6,521 nt of DNA from Alphaproteobacteria bacterium UBA1218 (GTDB lineage Bacteria > Pseudomonadota > Alphaproteobacteria > Rs-D84), in the NCBI GenBank assembly GCA_002309215.1, contig DBXG01000042.1, forward strand, positions 1 to 6,521, written 5' to 3'. Below, piece by piece: positions 5,823 to 6,521 of the stretch (the first letter of the stretch is position 1; each line of letters starts with the position of its first letter). A program made the position numbers and the translations under genes. The notes under the pieces were generated by a model. That model saw only the letters and a list, made by a program, of their open reading frames with translations. It was not told the DNA's origin and did no database searches.

Positions 5823-5830
5823 GAAAGGTG
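5823..5830 (+). promoter_or_regulatory. Ribosome binding site of rnhA
   Basis: GAAAGGTG lies seven bases before the ATG at 5838 and supports that start. Confidence 0.65.
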
Positions 5831-5837
5831 AAATAAA

Positions 5838-6266
5838 ATGCTAAAAATATGGACAGATGGAAGTTGTTTAGGTAACCCAGGCCCAGGCGGATGGGGCTTT
5901 GTAGCCACAGACGGAATACATACCGCACAGCGTTCTGGTGGCGAAAAAGACACAACGAATAACAAAATGGAATTGACTGCAGTGATTCGGGCTTTGCGTG
6001 CCGCACGCAAACACAATGAATTGGAAATTCATACAGACAGCCAATATGTTAAAAACGGTATGCAATCTTGGATAAAAAATTGGAAGAAAAACAATTGGAA
6101 AACCGCAGATAAAAAGCCAGTTAAAAATCAAGAATTATGGCAAGAGTTGGATGAATTGGCTTCCAAAATAAAAATTCATTGGGTTTGGGTCAAAGGACAC
6201 GCCGGCGAAGAATTTAATGAAATGGTTGATACATTGGCACGAACCGCCGCCGAATCGTTTAAGTAA
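5838..6266 (+). CDS. rnhA: Ribonuclease HI (142 aa)
   Basis: Cuts the RNA strand of RNA:DNA hybrids, for example R-loops and primer remnants, in the cytoplasm with two metal ions. The sequence begins with the family block IWTDGSCLGNPGPGGWG. All active-site residues are present: D7, E45 (NNKMELTAVI), D67 (HTDSQYV), D131 (MVDTLA) and H121 (VKGHAGEEFNE); each lies three positions before its E. coli counterpart (D10, E48, D70, D134, H124). The lysine/tryptophan-rich handle WIKNWKKNNWKTADKKPVKN (78-97) identifies the type HI form with the substrate-binding basic protrusion. Length is normal. The gene is a single transcription unit, divergent from tkt and closed by its own terminator. Confidence 0.97.
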   Translation: MLKIWTDGSCLGNPGPGGWGFVATDGIHTAQRSGGEKDTTNNKMELTAVIRALRAARKHNELEIHTDSQYVKNGMQSWIKNWKKNNWKTADKKPVKNQELWQELDELASKIKIHWVWVKGHAGEEFNEMVDTLARTAAESFK

Positions 6267-6273
6267 AAATAAA

Positions 6274-6300
6274 ACCCTGAAAAATTCAGGGTAATTTTTT
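6274..6300. terminator. Bidirectional terminator between rnhA and the ankyrin gene
   Basis: An eight-base perfect stem, ACCCTGAA (6274-6281) with TTCAGGGT (6285-6292), has a three-base loop. The plus strand follows with a T-run (6295-6300), closing rnhA. The minus strand follows with TTTTATTTTTAC (complement of 6263-6274), which would end the convergent ankyrin gene, whose stop is at 6299. Confidence 0.85.
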
Positions 6301-6521
6301 ATTTTGTTATGACATTGGCATCTGATAGTTTTTGTTTCTTATCATTATAACGTGTCAAAAGATGCTCATATAGATGCCCTTGTACTATTGCCGACCCATA
6401 CTTTCCTGCTATATCAAAAACATTTTTACCAGCTTTATTCACTATATCTAAATCTATGTCGCAATGTGTTAATAAATAATATTCTATATCATTACGATTA
6501 TTTTCTACAGCAAACATTATT
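6299..6521 (-). CDS. Ankyrin-repeat protein, C-terminal fragment (cut by window edge)
   Basis: The reading frame stays open to the right edge (codon ATA precedes the first visible ATG at 6517), so this is the end of a longer gene. About 73 residues are visible. MFAVENNRNDIEYYLLTHCD matches the two helices of an ankyrin repeat (consensus LhlAaenGn.eivkyLLekgad), followed by IDIVNKAGKNVFDIAGKYGS, the loop and first helix of a second repeat (d..GkTalDiA.kyG). The last 20 residues are polar and lysine-rich and look like a capping tail. Ankyrin repeats bind other proteins. Whether the full protein is exported, as some host-directed ankyrin effectors are, cannot be judged without its N-terminus. 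Confidence 0.75.
   Translation of the reverse strand, partial: IMFAVENNRNDIEYYLLTHCDIDLDIVNKAGKNVFDIAGKYGSAIVQGHLYEHLLTRYNDKKQKLSDANVITK

Noticed and set aside
1..6521. tRNA, rRNA, CRISPR array, insertion sequence or phage genes
   Set aside because: No cloverleaf, rRNA core sequence, regularly spaced repeat array, transposase, integrase or phage structural motif was seen on either strand.

Overview
The window comes from a bacterium with AT-rich intergenic DNA, short intergenic gaps, TAA stops on every complete gene and GAGG/GGTG-type ribosome binding sites. Housekeeping genes (hisS, tkt, rnhA, a DUF45 metallopeptidase) sit beside lineage-specific secreted cysteine-rich proteins and an ankyrin-repeat protein. 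The shared C-terminal module of the two secreted proteins, ending in a VADWGDEF-like tail, reminds me of uncultured host-associated Alphaproteobacteria (the gut RF32 / Enterousia-like group). That placement is recollection plus inference; no rRNA or other marker here settles it.

Layout, left to right. (1) Positions 1-170, minus: the N-terminus of histidyl-tRNA synthetase, cut by the window edge. (2) Positions 171-476: a non-coding leader with two candidate minus-strand extended -10 promoters for hisS, a GC-rich hairpin, and an out-of-character GC-rich palindromic element around 366-445. (3) Positions 477-3255, minus: two secreted cysteine-rich proteins (364 and 511 aa), each with its own upstream promoter and downstream hairpin terminator. 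Their bodies are unlike, but they share an almost identical C-terminal module containing a glycine-zipper hydrophobic segment. (4) Positions 3322-5801, minus: a two-gene operon of a shortened transketolase followed, with a one-base stop/start overlap, by a YgjP/DUF45 zinc metallopeptidase. (5) Positions 5802-5837: a 36-bp divergent promoter region holding a 13-bp palindrome formed by overlapping -10 boxes. (6) Positions 5838-6266, plus: ribonuclease HI with all active-site residues. (7) A hairpin at 6274-6292 that can terminate transcription from both sides. (8) Positions 6299-6521, minus: the C-terminal end of an ankyrin-repeat protein that runs off the window.

The housekeeping genes cover translation (HisS), central carbon metabolism (transketolase: ribose-5-phosphate and erythrose-4-phosphate interconversion) and RNA:DNA hybrid removal (RNase HI); they are neighbours rather than one pathway. 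The most unusual content is the pair of secreted proteins with a swapped-on, nearly invariant C-terminal module. It looks like a reusable membrane-anchoring or sorting unit on variable cysteine-rich exported domains. No mobile element, CRISPR array, rRNA or tRNA gene was seen.
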